A DNA stretch of 64,000 nucleotides, from contig JAAVTG010000717.1 of assembly GCA_011947345.1 (NCBI GenBank), positions 1 to 64,000 on the forward strand. Direction: 5' to 3'. The DNA comes from Phytophthora quininea. Taxonomy: Eukaryota > Oomycota > Peronosporomycetes > Peronosporales > Peronosporaceae. Below the pieces are notes generated by a model. It saw only the letters and a program-made list of their open reading frames with translations. It had not been told where the DNA came from and did not search any database. Of the stretch, positions 22,004 through 32,482 are shown one piece after another (the first letter of the stretch is position 1; every line of letters starts with the position of its first letter). The position numbers and the translations under genes were made by a program.

Positions 22004-22212
22004 GGTGAAAGATCTGGAATGTGCACTCGACGCACAATGGCGTTGAAGCTGGATTCGGTGCTGTTTGTCGTCGAATAAAGCGCCCAGTCTTCTATAAAGA
22101 GCAGTTTGAGGCATAGAAAATCGAAGTCTTTTGAAATCGCACTTACAGGAATAAAAATATAAAAATGTTTTTATCCGCCATAAAAAGATTTAAATCTTTT
22201 ATTGCCATCCCT

Positions 22213-22221
22213 GCGGTGAGC
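22213..22221. repeat. Target site duplication of the hAT element (right)
   Basis: GCGGTGAGC directly follows CCCT, the right end of the element; identical to 17470-17478. Confidence 0.9.
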
Positions 22222-22308
22222 GCCACCGCAAGCAGATATATTGGAGGCGTCATGGCAATGAAAACCGAGAACTACATACATCGACTTTATCGAATTGGCG
22301 ACTCCGAC

Positions 22309-23807
22309 CTATATCGTCTCTCTCGGGTTGTGAACGCTCTCGTCGTCGACCTCCGTGCCGTCTTTCTCCCAGAGCGCTGCGTTGCCAGGCACTTTGATGC
22401 CGAAAGTGACGAGTGCGCCCACGCCGACAAAGATGCTCAGGTACTTGAACGACGTGGACCGGTCTCCGATCCCCTGAACATCAGACTCCAGCACAGCGCA
22501 CCGACGTTGCCGCCGGCCCCGACAAAGCCCGACGTAGCTCCTGTGAACGATGGGAGGACGTACGGCACGATCCCATAGGTACTTCCCGTAGAGGCCTGCA
22601 CGAAGATACCAAAGAAAACGAGCAGCGGGATGCTGCTGGACAAGCTCTTGGTCGTGCTGTACAGGTACAGGAAGATGGCTTGGCCGGCGAAGGCCAGGAA
22701 CTGCGTGGCAATTCGGCCTTTCATGCCGTACCGGCGGTTGCCGACGTCGGAGATATAGCCGCCAAGGGCACGTGCAAACAGACACATGAAGCCGAAGAGC
22801 GACGAAATGAGCGTAGCACGGCTTTGCGTTAGACGACGACACTCGTTGGCGTCGGTCGCAGGGTCACAGTTCGGGTACGTGAAGTCTTCGTAGTAGTGCT
22901 CGGTGAGGACGTTGTGCACTTGCAGCTCGACGCCGAAGGAGCAGGCGTACTGGAAGGCCAGGATCCACGTGACGGGCATCTTGACGACGCGCAGAAGACC
23001 TTCTTTCATGTCGACGGCGGGCTTGGTCGCCACCACATCGATGGTGGGGTCGTTGCGGAGGTCTTTGTACTGCCCTTGAGGACAGTCGTCCGAGTTGAAA
23101 TACAGCACGATGCCAACCACCACCATGAAGAGAGCAGGAAACAGGAGAGCGACACGCCAGCCCATGTTGTCCGACAGAGCTCCGCCCACCGTCACAAGGT
23201 TGAAGATCTGCGGGGTCACCAGCGTCGTCACTCCAGCTCCGAGATTGCCCCACCCGGCAGCGAGGGCGTTGGCACTGCCCACCACCTCCTTCGAGAACAT
23301 GACCGACGTCCAGTACGTCGTGGCAATGAACGAGCACCCGACCAGACCGATGAAGAACCGAGCCAACATCAGCCCCGTGTAGCTCGTCACCAGCGCCGCC
23401 GACACCACGGGGATGGCGCCGACAACAAGCAGCACGGCCTGCACCGTTCGAGCGCCGTAGCGATCACACATGGGGCCACCCACCGCTCGACCGAGGATGG
23501 TGCTCGCGACCGACACGATGTTGGAGTTGGAGACCTGGTCGGCCGTGAGTCCGAGCTGCTTCTTGATGGTGGGCATCAATGGCGGCACCGAGAACCACCC
23601 GAAGAAGGCGAAGAAGAAGGAGAGCCACGCGTAGTGGAAGGCTCGCATGTGCGGTCTGGCGACGCTCAGCAGCTTGATCTCCACGGCCTTGTCGTCTTGC
23701 AGTGGGTCGGTTCGCAGCGGGAACATGGTGCGGCGTTGACAAACAGCAGCATCGTCGACTTGCAGCGGCGGGGTCTGCAGTCCAGTGTACTGGTTTGGAG
23801 TCGCCAT
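22309..23807 (-). CDS. NRT2-type nitrate transporter, copy 1 (one frameshift)
   Basis: High-affinity nitrate/nitrite transporter of the NNP family (NRT2/NarK/NrtA), major facilitator superfamily, plasma membrane. The ATG at 23807 gives a short cytosolic N-terminus, then 12 hydrophobic segments. Family marks are the first-helix FFGWFSVPPLMPTIKKQLGL, the loop GRAVGGPMCDRYGARTVQ, and the nitrate signature AAGWGNLGAGVTTLVTP; a matching signature in the second half is seen at FVGAGGNVGALCW. The frame breaks at the C-run 22471-22474: with one more base the last helix and tail continue (IGDRSTSFKYLSIFVGVGAL) to the stop at 22309, about 500 residues in total. The same break occurs in the other arm. 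It is divergently transcribed from nitrate reductase, consistent with joint control by nitrate. Confidence 0.93.
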
Positions 23808-24656
23808 GGTTGTCGATACTTGGTCGCTTGGGGCTCACTTGGCAAGTTGAAAAGTGAGGTCGACCCACATGAGTCATCCCCAAATCGGTTGCTGTTGGCT
23901 AAGGAATTCTACCTGGACAACCTTTGCAGGGAGGGCGATGAAACCACACCAAGGGAAGCGATGCTCTCCGCGTCACGTTCTGGGGATGCATCGATCTGCG
24001 GTCGTGGCTCGGATGTGCTGAGTCATCCGAAATCCAAGCTGCAGCACCGCAGAGCTGACAGCTTTGGGGATCCATGCCAAGAAGCGCTCGGCCAGCGAAT
24101 CCCGGCAACGACGACGTTGCTTGCGGGTGGACTTTACTCGAAACTTAGCGTCGTCGACAACGTGAACGCCACCGTCCTGGTCGGTTCGCCAGCCTGGCAC
24201 AGACAAATGTGCGAGTTAGTCGCCTGCTGGCTCCTTTCGACAGACGCACTGGTCGCCACTGAAGACTCGCCCGATGACCAGCCGCGCGTGCCCAGCACGA
24301 CCCGACCGATTGGCCGTGCTCGCACATGACGCGCAGTGAGCCGAGCGAAATCGCCGATACTCTGCGCGTGATGGCGATGAAGGCGGTTGTGCGGCGACCT
24401 GCCCGCGCCCCAGCCCCTGCGCCGCTGCTTCCCGCCGTCATCGTCGCCCCCGCCTCGTGCTTGTTCACGCTCGGCGCCCATGTTGCAGCGATGACCGTGA
24501 GTTATCGGAAATCCGAGCGGTGACGCGCTGCGCGCTGGCCCAGGAGGCGCTGCATAGGAGACGCAGCGTCGCCATCGCCGTTGAGTCATCGCCAAATGTC
24601 CTCGGGGCATGGCCTCGGCTCGCTGTCACACTTGAATTGCCGTCGCAACGGAGACC
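23808..24656. promoter_or_regulatory. Divergent promoter of NRT2 and nitrate reductase, left arm
   Basis: The 849 bp between the two divergent ATGs. It is preserved at the same length and almost the same sequence in the right arm (44889-45737), although most of it is non-coding. Such shared intergenic regions usually carry nitrogen-control sites, but I could not assign individual factor sites. Confidence 0.6.
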
Positions 24657-27132
24657 ATGGCGCAGATCGATCCTCGAGACGTGGGCACGCCCGACGAGTG
24701 GGTGCGGCGCCACCCGGAGCTGATCCGACTGACGGGACGACATCCGTTCAATTGCGAGCCCCCACTCAAGTACACGAGCACATTTATTACACCCACGGAG
24801 CTGCATTACGTGCGCAACCACGGTCCGGTGCCCAAGCTGCAATGGGAGACGCATACCTTCTCCGTCGACGGCCTAGTGGATAATCCCCGCACCTTCGGAA
24901 TGGACGAACTCGTCAGCACTTTTGAACAGGAGACAGTGACGTTCCCCGTGCTGTTGGTGTGTGCCGGCAATCGCCGCAAGGAGCAGAACATGATCAAGAA
25001 GACGATCGGCTTTAGCTGGGGCGCTGCGGGCTGCTCCACTGCAGACTGGACGGGAGTACCGCTCCACGTACTGCTGAAAGCTTGCGGTGTCAACTGTGAG
25101 AAAGCTCAATGGATCTGGTTCGAAGGCACTGAAGATCTACCGCATGACAAGTACGGCACGTGTATCCGAGCGAGTACGGCTCTTGATCCGTCCTGCGACG
25201 TTCTAATCGCCTGGAAAGTGAACGGCGAACGACTGACTCCCGACCACGGGTTCCCAGTCAGGATGATCATCCCAGGACACATTGGCGGCCGCATGGTGAA
25301 GTGGCTCGCGCGGATCCACGTGAGCGATCGCGAGTCGACCAACCACCACCACATTATGGACAACCGAGTGCTGCCGTCGCATGTGACAGCAGAGACCGCC
25401 ACCGCCGAAGGTTGGTGGGCCAAGTCGCCGTACGCCATCATGGAGTTGAATGTGAACGCAGCCATGATCGAGCCAGGACACGATGAAGTGCTTGCTGTCA
25501 GCGAGAAAGACTCGGTTAATGATATTGAGACGTACGTGATTAAAGGATATGCGTACTCTGGTGGCGGTCGTCGAGTCATTCGCGTAGAGCTGACACTGGA
25601 CGACGGAGCAACGTGGCAACTGGCACGCATTATCTACGACGAGAAGCCGAATGCGTACGGGAAAATGTGGTGCTGGGTCCACTACGAGTTGGCGGTCCCC
25701 GTTGGCAGTCTTCTACGAGCAAGAGAGGTGTGTGTTCGTGCCTGGGACAGCTCGATGAACTTGATGCCCGAATTCCCCACGTGGAACGTCATGGGGATGA
25801 TGAACAATCCCTGGTATCGCGTCAGGATCCACCACGAGGCAACTACGAGCAGTCTGCGCTTCGAGCACCCAACACAAGCTGGAAACCTCAAGGGTGGCTG
25901 GATGACCCAGGATCGCATTATCAGGAGTGAAGATGGAGATCAAATTCGCAGCAAGAAGCTGCCGGCAGAGTCTGCTGGCGATGTGGTGGCTGTAAAACCT
26001 GGTCCAAGCCCAGAGGAGTTTAACGAGCTGCCATTGATTTCAACTGACGAAGTAGCAGCGCACAATACCAAGGAGAGCTGCTGGTTCATTTGCCGAGGCC
26101 TTGTATATGACGCCACACCATTTCTCGACGAGCATCCGGGTGGTGCCACCAGCATATTGCTCTGTGGAGGCACCGACTGCACCGACGAGTTTGAGAGTAT
26201 TCACTCCACCAAAGCGTGGGAAATGCTGAAGAAATACTGCATCGGACGGTGTCCAAGTGGAGACGATGGCCCCACTGCAACTGGTAGCGACACCGCTTCA
26301 TCATCAGAAGACCAAGAAGAAACAGACGTCGCCCTCAAAGGAGCAACCAAAGTGCCCATCGTGTTGATCTCAAGAGAAGTGGTTAGTCACGACTCGCGTG
26401 TTTTCAAGTTCGCTTTACCGGCCAAGGAGCTGCGACTGGGACTTCCAGTCGGCAACCACGTCTTCCTCTACGCCAAGATCAACGGCAAGACCGTCGTGCG
26501 AGCATACACGCCCATCTCGTCCGAGAGCAACGAAGACCGAGGGTTTGTGTCGTTCCTCATCAAAATTTATTTTGCCGGCGACAACCCCGTGCATCCAGAA
26601 GGTGGCGTGTTCTCGCAGTACTTGGACGGCTTGCACCTTGGACAGCAGATCCAGATCAAAGGTCCACTAGGGCACTTCACGTACCTTGAGAGGGGAACTT
26701 CTCGCTCGAAGCGACCAATCTCCACGCAGGTAAATTCGGCTTTATCGCAGGAGGAACGGGGATCACTCCCGTCTACCAAGTCATGCGAGCGATCCTAGAG
26801 AACCCGGACGACAAGACCAAGGTTGCGCTGATCTACTGCGCGCGGTTGGAGCGTGACCTGCTGCTTCGCAAAGAGCTGGAGGCCCTGCAGAAGCTCCGAC
26901 CAGGCCAATGCCGCATCTTCTACACGCTGTCCGACCTGGACGAGCGCGACCCGAGTGCTCGTGGCTGGGCGTACGGCAAGTCTCGTCTCAATTTTGCCAT
27001 GGTGAAAATATCATCGGCTCCGACGCCGAGCACGTGGGTATGTGCGGACCCGAAGGGCTGCTCGAGTACGCGTGCAAGCCAGCTCTGCTCAAGCTCAACT
27101 ACGACCTCAAGACGCAGACCACCGTGTTCTAG
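24657..27132 (+). CDS. Assimilatory NAD(P)H nitrate reductase, copy 1 (two frameshifts)
   Basis: Reduces nitrate to nitrite in the cytosol. From the ATG at 24657 the domain order is the eukaryotic one. The molybdopterin domain has VCAGNRRKEQNMIKKTIGFS near residue 100, its Cys being the Mo ligand. A Mo-cofactor dimerisation domain follows, to about residue 430. Cytochrome b5 (about 460-535) has heme ligands in FLDEHPGG and SIHSTKA. The FAD domain has RAYTPISSE and GPLGHFTYLERG. The NADH domain has IAGGTGITPVYQV and MCGPEG. Two one-base gaps break the frame: at the G-run 26692-26695, between FAD and NAD domains, and at the A-run 27005-27008. The second is intact (five A) in the other copy. Repaired length is about 825 residues. 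Nitrite reductase follows downstream on the same strand. Confidence 0.95.
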
Positions 27133-27565
27133 TACTCGTGCAGGACGATCGTTATAAACGATACAGTAATTTCGTGCGGTTGAACGCAACCGAGACTTCC
27201 CATAATGGATCGTGTCGCGTACTGTCGTCGGATACAGTTCTCCCTTCCTCAGGCAAGCAGCCTAGGGCAAAACCACCACAATTTACTGGTGCAGCGCGCC
27301 GTTCGTGCCGGTCCAAGGCGGCCTGAATTTTAGATGACTCACTCGTCATCCTTCCACCGCTGCCGCGTCCGTTTACGCTCCAGCAGACGGCGCTCGGTTT
27401 CTGAAGTTGCCGTGATTGGCTCACCGATGCGCGTCATTGCAGCGCACTGCAACAGCTCCAACCAGCGCATCCATCGCACCCTCGCTCGAAAGCGGATGCG
27501 CCGCCACTGGGACTCGAAGCTCATTCCACAAGTTGAGTACCACCACCAAATACCGAGACTGCAGC
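27133..27565. other. Intergenic region between nitrate and nitrite reductase
   Basis: 433 bp. The inverted-repeat arm ends near 27170. The rest is the 5' flank and presumed promoter of nitrite reductase. No gene is seen. Confidence 0.5.
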
Positions 27566-30500
27566 ATGGGCGAGCTCTCACGCAAGGAAGTCGTCGTCGT
27601 GGTCGGCAATGGCATGGTGGGCCACCGCTTCCTCGAGCGCATGAAGACATACGACGTCGCCAAGCGCTACACCTTCGTCTCAGTCGGCGAGGAGCCCATC
27701 CAGCACTACAACCGCATGCAGTTGACCGAGTACTTTGAGCACCTCAACATCGAGAAGCTCAAGCTCGCACCGCCCAACTGGTACACCGAGAACAACATCA
27801 AACTGCTGCTCAACGCTCAAGCACTGGCAATCGACACCAAGAACAAGACGCTGCTGTGTCAACGTCTGGACGATGGCGTGGAGAAGGAAGACAAGCAGTT
27901 CGAAGTCAACTACGACCACGTCGTCATCACCACCGGCGCCACAGCACTTGTGCCGCGTCTTCCTGGCGTCGATCTCCCTGGCGTTTTCGTGTACCGCACC
28001 ATCGCAGACCTCAACAACATCATAGCATTGGGCGAGAAGCAAGCCAAGCTCGAGGCTGCCGGTGGTGACAAGAAGTGCGCATTGGTCGTCGGTGGCGGTC
28101 TGCTTGGCCTCGAGGCTGCCAAGGCTGTTCATGACCTGAATGTGTCGGTGCGGATCATTAACCGGGGCATGCGACTCATGTCCCGCCAGCTCGACGACGA
28201 CGGCGCGAAGGTGCTCCACAATGAGATCGTCAACAAGTTCGGCATCGACGTCTTGTACGACAAGTCGACCCACGAAATCTTCGGCAGTAAGGAGACCGGC
28301 GTTGAAGGCGTGCAGTTCACCAACGGCGAGAGGTTCGACGATATCTGTATGGTTATCTTTGCCACTGGGATCAAGCCGCGAGACGAGCTGGCGCACTCCA
28401 GTGGGTTAAAATTTGCCAAACGTGGCGGCATCCTGATCAACGACTACTTGGAGTGCAGTGCGCCAGACGTATACGCACTCGGTGAGTGCGTCTGGCATCG
28501 TAATACGACATACGGTCTCGTCGCTCCTGGCTACGAGATGGCCGACATGTTGGCCAAGAACTTCACGTGCCGCTCGCTGGATGACCGCGTCGCATTCCCC
28601 GGCGGCGACATCTCCACCAAACTTAAACTCATGGGGATGGAGGTCGGTTCGTTTGGCGACTACTTCCCAGAGTTCATCACAGAGCCCTTTGAAGCGTTGA
28701 CGTACAACAATCCGCTGGAGAAAGTGTACAAGAAACTCTTCTTCTCGGCCGATGGGAAAAAGTTACTTGGCGGGATCTTGGTTGGCGACACCAGCGATTT
28801 CGTGCGACTGGCGCTGATGTACAAGCAGAAAGACACCAAGCCGCTGACGGACCCGCCGAGCGAAATTCTGCTGGGCAAACGTGGCGGTGGTGGCAAGAAC
28901 TCTGTTCTGGACCTGCCCGACGAAGCTCAAGTGTGTTCTTGTAACAATGTGAGCAAGGGCTTCATCTGCAAAACCATCAAGGAGAAGAAGCTGACCAAGC
29001 TTGGGGACGTTAAGAAAATCTGCAATGTCGGCACGGGTTGTGGCGGTTGCATCCCCATGGTGAAGGATATCCTCGAAGCAGAGATCGCAGCGGCCGGAGC
29101 AGAGGTAGACAAGTCACTGTGCGAACATTTCGCCTACTCGCGCCAGGAGCTGTACCAGATCATCCAAGTCGAGCAGTATGAAACCTTCGCCGAGGTATTG
29201 ACGAAACATGGCCGCAAGCAGCACGACCCTCGCAGCTACGGATGTGAAATCTGCAAGCCTACCATGGCGTCGATCTTCGCAAGTCTGCAAAACGGCCACA
29301 TTCTCAAGGGCGACCGCGCTGCACTGCAGGACTCGAACGACCGGTTCCTAGCAAACCTACAGAAGTCTGGCCAATTCTCCGTCGTGCCTCGGGTGGCTGG
29401 CGGAGAGATCACGCCGGATAAGCTCATTGTGCTGGGCCAGGTGGCCAGGAAGTTCGACCTGTACACCAAAATCACCGGCGGGCAGCGTGTCGATCTCTTC
29501 GGCGCTCAGAAGCAGGATCTGCCGGAGATTTGGCGGATGCTGGTCGATGCCGGCTTCGAGTCGGGTCACGCGTACGGCAAGTCTCTGCGGACGGTGAAGA
29601 GTTGTGTGGGCACGACGTGGTGCCGTTTTGGCCAGCAAGACTCGGTGGGGTTCGCCATCTTCCTCGAGAACCGCTACCGCGGCATCCGGTCGCCGCACAA
29701 ACTCAAAGGAGGAGTGTCGGGCTGCACTCGTGAATGTGCTGAGGCCCGCAGTAAAGACTTTGGCTGCATCGCGACGGAAGCAGGGTACAACATTTATGTG
29801 GGCGGCAACGGCGGCACAAATCCTCGCCATGCTACGCTCTTAGCCTCGGATATCCCGCAGGAGCTTGTCGTGAAATACCTTGACCGGTACATTATGTACT
29901 ACATCATGACGGCTGACCGCTTGCAACGCACGTCCAAGTGGCTGGATGCGCTTGATGGCGGCATCGAACAACTTCGCCGCGTGGTGATGCAGGACTCCCT
30001 TGGTATCTGCGCGACGCTCGAGAAGCAGATGAACTATCTCGTCGGCACGTACGAGTGCGAATGGAAGAAGGTGATCGAGTCGCCAGAACTGCTGGCCCAG
30101 TTCGCTCAGTTCAAAAACACCAGCGAGAACCAGACAGAAGTCCACATGAAGACCGTGCGCGACCAGCGGATGCCAACGTTTGTGGCACACGCCAGGGCTG
30201 GCAGCGAGCACGGGACCGAGTCGTCATCGCCTGCGTCCACCACATCCATGTTATCTGCGGCGAGCTTGGACGACAAAGAGTGGGTCTCCTTCGGCAGCAA
30301 AGACCTCTACGACGTTAACGGCGGAGGCGCAGTGCTCTACGGCGAGTCGCAGCTGGCCATCTTCAACATCACGGAGAGCTGCAACGGCATCGAGAAGGTC
30401 TCGTGGTATGCCACACAGAATATGTGTCCGTTTGACCACTCGTTCGTGCTGGCCCAGGGCATCGTCGGAGACCTCGACGGCCGACCAAAGGTGGCTTGCC

Positions 30501-30724
30501 CCATGCACAAGCGCAACTACGACTTGTCCGACGGCTGCTGCCTCAGTGGAGACAACTTGCGCATCGACACGTTTGAGGCGAAGGAGGAGGACGGCACCAT
30601 CTACGTGTTGCTACCGCCGACGGATGTGGTGGATGCTCGCTTGGCCACGTCGAAATTCGTCACCAAAGACGAAGGCACCCCGGCACAGCCCGAGGCCGTA
30701 GCACCTGTCACTTTGGACTGGTAG
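27566..30724 (+). CDS. NAD(P)H nitrite reductase, NirB-NirD fusion
   Basis: Reduces nitrite to ammonium in the cytosol, as in fungi and bacteria (plant-type enzymes use ferredoxin and lack the first domain). The ATG at 27566 gives MGELSRKEVVVVVGNGMVGH, an FAD-binding Rossmann start; a second dinucleotide fold is at ALVVGGGLLGLEAAK. A BFD-type [2Fe-2S] domain follows near residues 455-505 (VCSCNN and GTGCGGC). The sulfite/nitrite reductase half-domains follow, with siroheme/4Fe-4S cysteines in VKSCVGTTWC and GGVSGCTRECAEA. The C-terminal NirD/Rieske-like domain occupies about residues 905-1020. The open frame is unbroken, 1052 residues. There is one copy only; the inverted repeat did not include it. 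In the Rieske-like part the first motif is CPFDH, not the usual CxH (see findings). Confidence 0.96.
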   Translation: MGELSRKEVVVVVGNGMVGHRFLERMKTYDVAKRYTFVSVGEEPIQHYNRMQLTEYFEHLNIEKLKLAPPNWYTENNIKLLLNAQALAIDTKNKTLLCQRLDDGVEKEDKQFEVNYDHVVITTGATALVPRLPGVDLPGVFVYRTIADLNNIIALGEKQAKLEAAGGDKKCALVVGGGLLGLEAAKAVHDLNVSVRIINRGMRLMSRQLDDDGAKVLHNEIVNKFGIDVLYDKSTHEIFGSKETGVEGVQFTNGERFDDICMVIFATGIKPRDELAHSSGLKFAKRGGILINDYLECSAPDVYALGECVWHRNTTYGLVAPGYEMADMLAKNFTCRSLDDRVAFPGGDISTKLKLMGMEVGSFGDYFPEFITEPFEALTYNNPLEKVYKKLFFSADGKKLLGGILVGDTSDFVRLALMYKQKDTKPLTDPPSEILLGKRGGGGKNSVLDLPDEAQVCSCNNVSKGFICKTIKEKKLTKLGDVKKICNVGTGCGGCIPMVKDILEAEIAAAGAEVDKSLCEHFAYSRQELYQIIQVEQYETFAEVLTKHGRKQHDPRSYGCEICKPTMASIFASLQNGHILKGDRAALQDSNDRFLANLQKSGQFSVVPRVAGGEITPDKLIVLGQVARKFDLYTKITGGQRVDLFGAQKQDLPEIWRMLVDAGFESGHAYGKSLRTVKSCVGTTWCRFGQQDSVGFAIFLENRYRGIRSPHKLKGGVSGCTRECAEARSKDFGCIATEAGYNIYVGGNGGTNPRHATLLASDIPQELVVKYLDRYIMYYIMTADRLQRTSKWLDALDGGIEQLRRVVMQDSLGICATLEKQMNYLVGTYECEWKKVIESPELLAQFAQFKNTSENQTEVHMKTVRDQRMPTFVAHARAGSEHGTESSSPASTTSMLSAASLDDKEWVSFGSKDLYDVNGGGAVLYGESQLAIFNITESCNGIEKVSWYATQNMCPFDHSFVLAQGIVGDLDGRPKVACPMHKRNYDLSDGCCLSGDNLRIDTFEAKEEDGTIYVLLPPTDVVDARLATSKFVTKDEGTPAQPEAVAPVTLDW

Positions 30725-31112
30725 GAGTAGTTTGTCAACCACACTAGCGTAACAAAGCTATCAGTGCAATGTCATACGTACCATGAAATAGTGGTGTCTG
30801 GACAACAACAATAACAACAACAACAAACAACCAAAGCACAAGTCAAAGCATTGGGAAATATCTTACTATTTTCCGAAGAATCCAAGCTGCCGGCTTCCTC
30901 CCTCGCCTACAAGCTGCTGCCGCAAAGGAACAGAAGAAGGGTGAGAAACCAGGCTGCAGCTCGGCTGACTATTTCCCCGATTCACTTGCTTTTACGCCGT
31001 CGAGACGACACTCGCAACGGAAGGAAGAACGCACCGCTTGCTCTCCAGACACTGCATTAAAAGCAGACGTTCAATACGTTTGCACCCTCTGGAAACCACA
31101 GCGACCGGACCC
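30725..31112. other. Convergent 3' region with a CAA repeat
   Basis: 388 bp between the nitrite reductase and PA2G4-like stops. It contains a (CAA)n-like tract at about 30805-30832. Nothing else is recognised. Confidence 0.5.
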
Positions 31113-32306
31113 TCAACTGCCACCCACTCTAGGCGGAGGTTTTTTCTTCTTCTTGTTCTTCTTCTTGAGCGACGTGGCCAGCACCTTGGCGTTCTCCTCG
31201 TCTACCGTCTTCTCCGAGTGCACGCGGTCGGCCGGGAAGGGCAGGCCCGTGATCTTGGTGGTGCCACTGGGCAGCAGCAGCACCGTGATCTTGAAGTGAG
31301 CCACCTTGTCGCCAGCGCGGCCCTCCAGGATCGGGTAGGCCTGCAGCAGGTCGTGCTTGACGCACTCGACGACGCCCATGCGGGCCTGGGCCTCGTCCTC
31401 GAACGAGCGGATGGTGAAGGGCAGCGTCGGGAACTTGTTGTTGATCTCCTTGAAGACGTAGCGGGACGCCTTCATCTTGAGGCGGTACTGCTTGTCCACC
31501 TGGCGCTTGAAGACCGTGGTACGGCGCTCGCTGTTGACGGGCTTGTCGCTGCCTGTGGTGTAGCACACGTCGATGGTGTACACTTCGTTGGGCTCGAACG
31601 TGACCTTGGGCGTGCGGTTCTCCACGTCCGTCTTCTGGGCGATGATCTTGTTGCCGTCGATCACGAAGCGCTTGAGCTGGTGCATGAGCGTGCCCTGCAG
31701 GCTCTTGACGCCGTAGCTCTGCTCCAGGCGGGTCAGCGCCTCCGTCACCTGCAGGTTCGTGTTGCCGGGCTTGATCAGCCGCGCGCAGAGCTCCACGGCG
31801 TCGTGCGCGCACTTGAGCACGTCCGCCTCCTCGCCCTTGAGCTCGGGGAACTCGGCATCCTTGGCCACGCCCTCCTCGGGCACGATGGCCGTGTGAGCCA
31901 CCACGGCAATGTAGCCATCAATGTGGCAGCCGAGGTCGATCTTGACCCAGTCGCCGGCCTTGAGCGTCAGCGACTCGTTGGCCAGCGGCGAGAAGTGGCA
32001 CAGCACCTCGTTGACTGAGATGCTCGTGGGGAAGGCCACGCCCTTCTCCACCTTCTTGCTCTTGAAGATGGCGGCGCAGCGCTGCTCCACGATCAGGTCG
32101 CCGAACTTGCACAGCTCCACGGCGTCCTTGCCGGCCGCCAGCTGGGCCAGCACGCCCTCCAGCGCCGACTGCGCGATCTCGGCGGCCAGACGGTACTTGG
32201 TGACCACGTCCGAGTTGGAGCAGTCCTCGACCTCCTCGGCCGGCGCCTGCGTCTCCTCCTCCACGTCGCTCACGTCGCTCACACTGCGCTCGTCGTCCGA
32301 AGGCAT
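31113..32306 (-). CDS. PA2G4/EBP1-like protein (M24 fold, translation/ribosome associated)
   Basis: 397 residues, unbroken, from the ATG at 32306. After an acidic N-terminus comes a methionine-aminopeptidase-like (pita-bread) fold: GVAFPTSISVNEVLCHFSPL, LKAGDWVKIDLGCHIDGYIA, GTLMHQLKRFVIDGNKII. The metal ligands of true aminopeptidases are not conserved (for example LGCHIDGY where enzymes have D-G at both metal sites), as in PA2G4/EBP1. The basic C-terminal tail (KKKNKKKKKPPPR) corresponds to the RNA-binding tail of EBP1. In other eukaryotes the protein binds 60S subunits and shuttles to the nucleolus. It is divergent from the PWWP gene, only 176 bp apart. Confidence 0.93.
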   Translation of the reverse strand: MPSDDERSVSDVSDVEEETQAPAEEVEDCSNSDVVTKYRLAAEIAQSALEGVLAQLAAGKDAVELCKFGDLIVEQRCAAIFKSKKVEKGVAFPTSISVNEVLCHFSPLANESLTLKAGDWVKIDLGCHIDGYIAVVAHTAIVPEEGVAKDAEFPELKGEEADVLKCAHDAVELCARLIKPGNTNLQVTEALTRLEQSYGVKSLQGTLMHQLKRFVIDGNKIIAQKTDVENRTPKVTFEPNEVYTIDVCYTTGSDKPVNSERRTTVFKRQVDKQYRLKMKASRYVFKEINNKFPTLPFTIRSFEDEAQARMGVVECVKHDLLQAYPILEGRAGDKVAHFKITVLLLPSGTTKITGLPFPADRVHSEKTVDEENAKVLATSLKKKNKKKKKPPPRVGGS

Positions 32307-32482
32307 GGCTTCCTCTAGTCTAAGCTGCTAAATGACTGGCCGAAAGATCAGGGGAGAAAGATCCCAGCCATCCAGCATACAAACGGCCAGTATACTACAC
32401 ATTCCACTTGGGTATAGTATGCTTTACTGAAGACAAGTCTATTTTTAAGCAGAAAGCGCGCCAAGCACCAGGAGCGGAGCTC
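32307..32482. promoter_or_regulatory. Short divergent promoter, PA2G4-like / PWWP gene
   Basis: 176 bp between two divergent ATGs; it must hold both start regions. No motif was assigned. Confidence 0.45.

Larger units (their letters stand above)
17478..22212 (-). mobile_element. hAT DNA transposon, 4.7 kb, with inverted ends and target duplication
   Basis: The left end begins (C)AGGGATGGCAA, and the right end is the exact complement TTGCCATCCCT. AT-rich subterminal DNA follows on both sides. The CAGGG end and 8-9 bp target duplication are hAT hallmarks, and a hAT transposase is encoded on the minus strand at 19747-22003. The matching site in the other inverted-repeat arm is empty, which proves the boundaries. 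The left half (17.8-19.7 kb) carries sequence that is not transposase. Confidence 0.93.
17344..27170. repeat. Left arm of the ~5.1 kb inverted repeat, split by a hAT insertion
   Basis: 17344-17478 plus 22213-27170 together match, in reverse complement, 42373-47454. Both arms contain the NRT2 gene, the divergent promoter and nitrate reductase. Similarity ends about 40 bp beyond the nitrate reductase stop. Scattered substitutions exist (for example Arg/Gln, Val/Ala and Lys/Glu changes in the proteins), so the arms are two real loci and not one sequence assembled twice. Confidence 0.92.

Noticed and set aside
22896..24329. Long plus-strand open frame of 477 codons over NRT2 copy 1 and its promoter, mirrored at 45216-46649
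   Set aside because: Antisense to NRT2 and then into the promoter; the product is charged low-complexity without any domain. Conservation in both arms is due to the duplication only.
26690..26700. Programmed ribosomal frameshift in nitrate reductase
   Set aside because: No slippery heptamer with downstream structure was seen. The same type of break occurs in many unrelated genes in the window, so a sequence error is the simpler reading.
30805..30832. CAA-rich tract considered as a CRISPR or tandem array
   Set aside because: Simple trinucleotide-like repeat with no spacers; the genome is eukaryotic.
31038..32018. 326-codon plus-strand frame over the PA2G4-like gene
   Set aside because: Leucine/valine-rich antisense shadow of a codon-biased gene.
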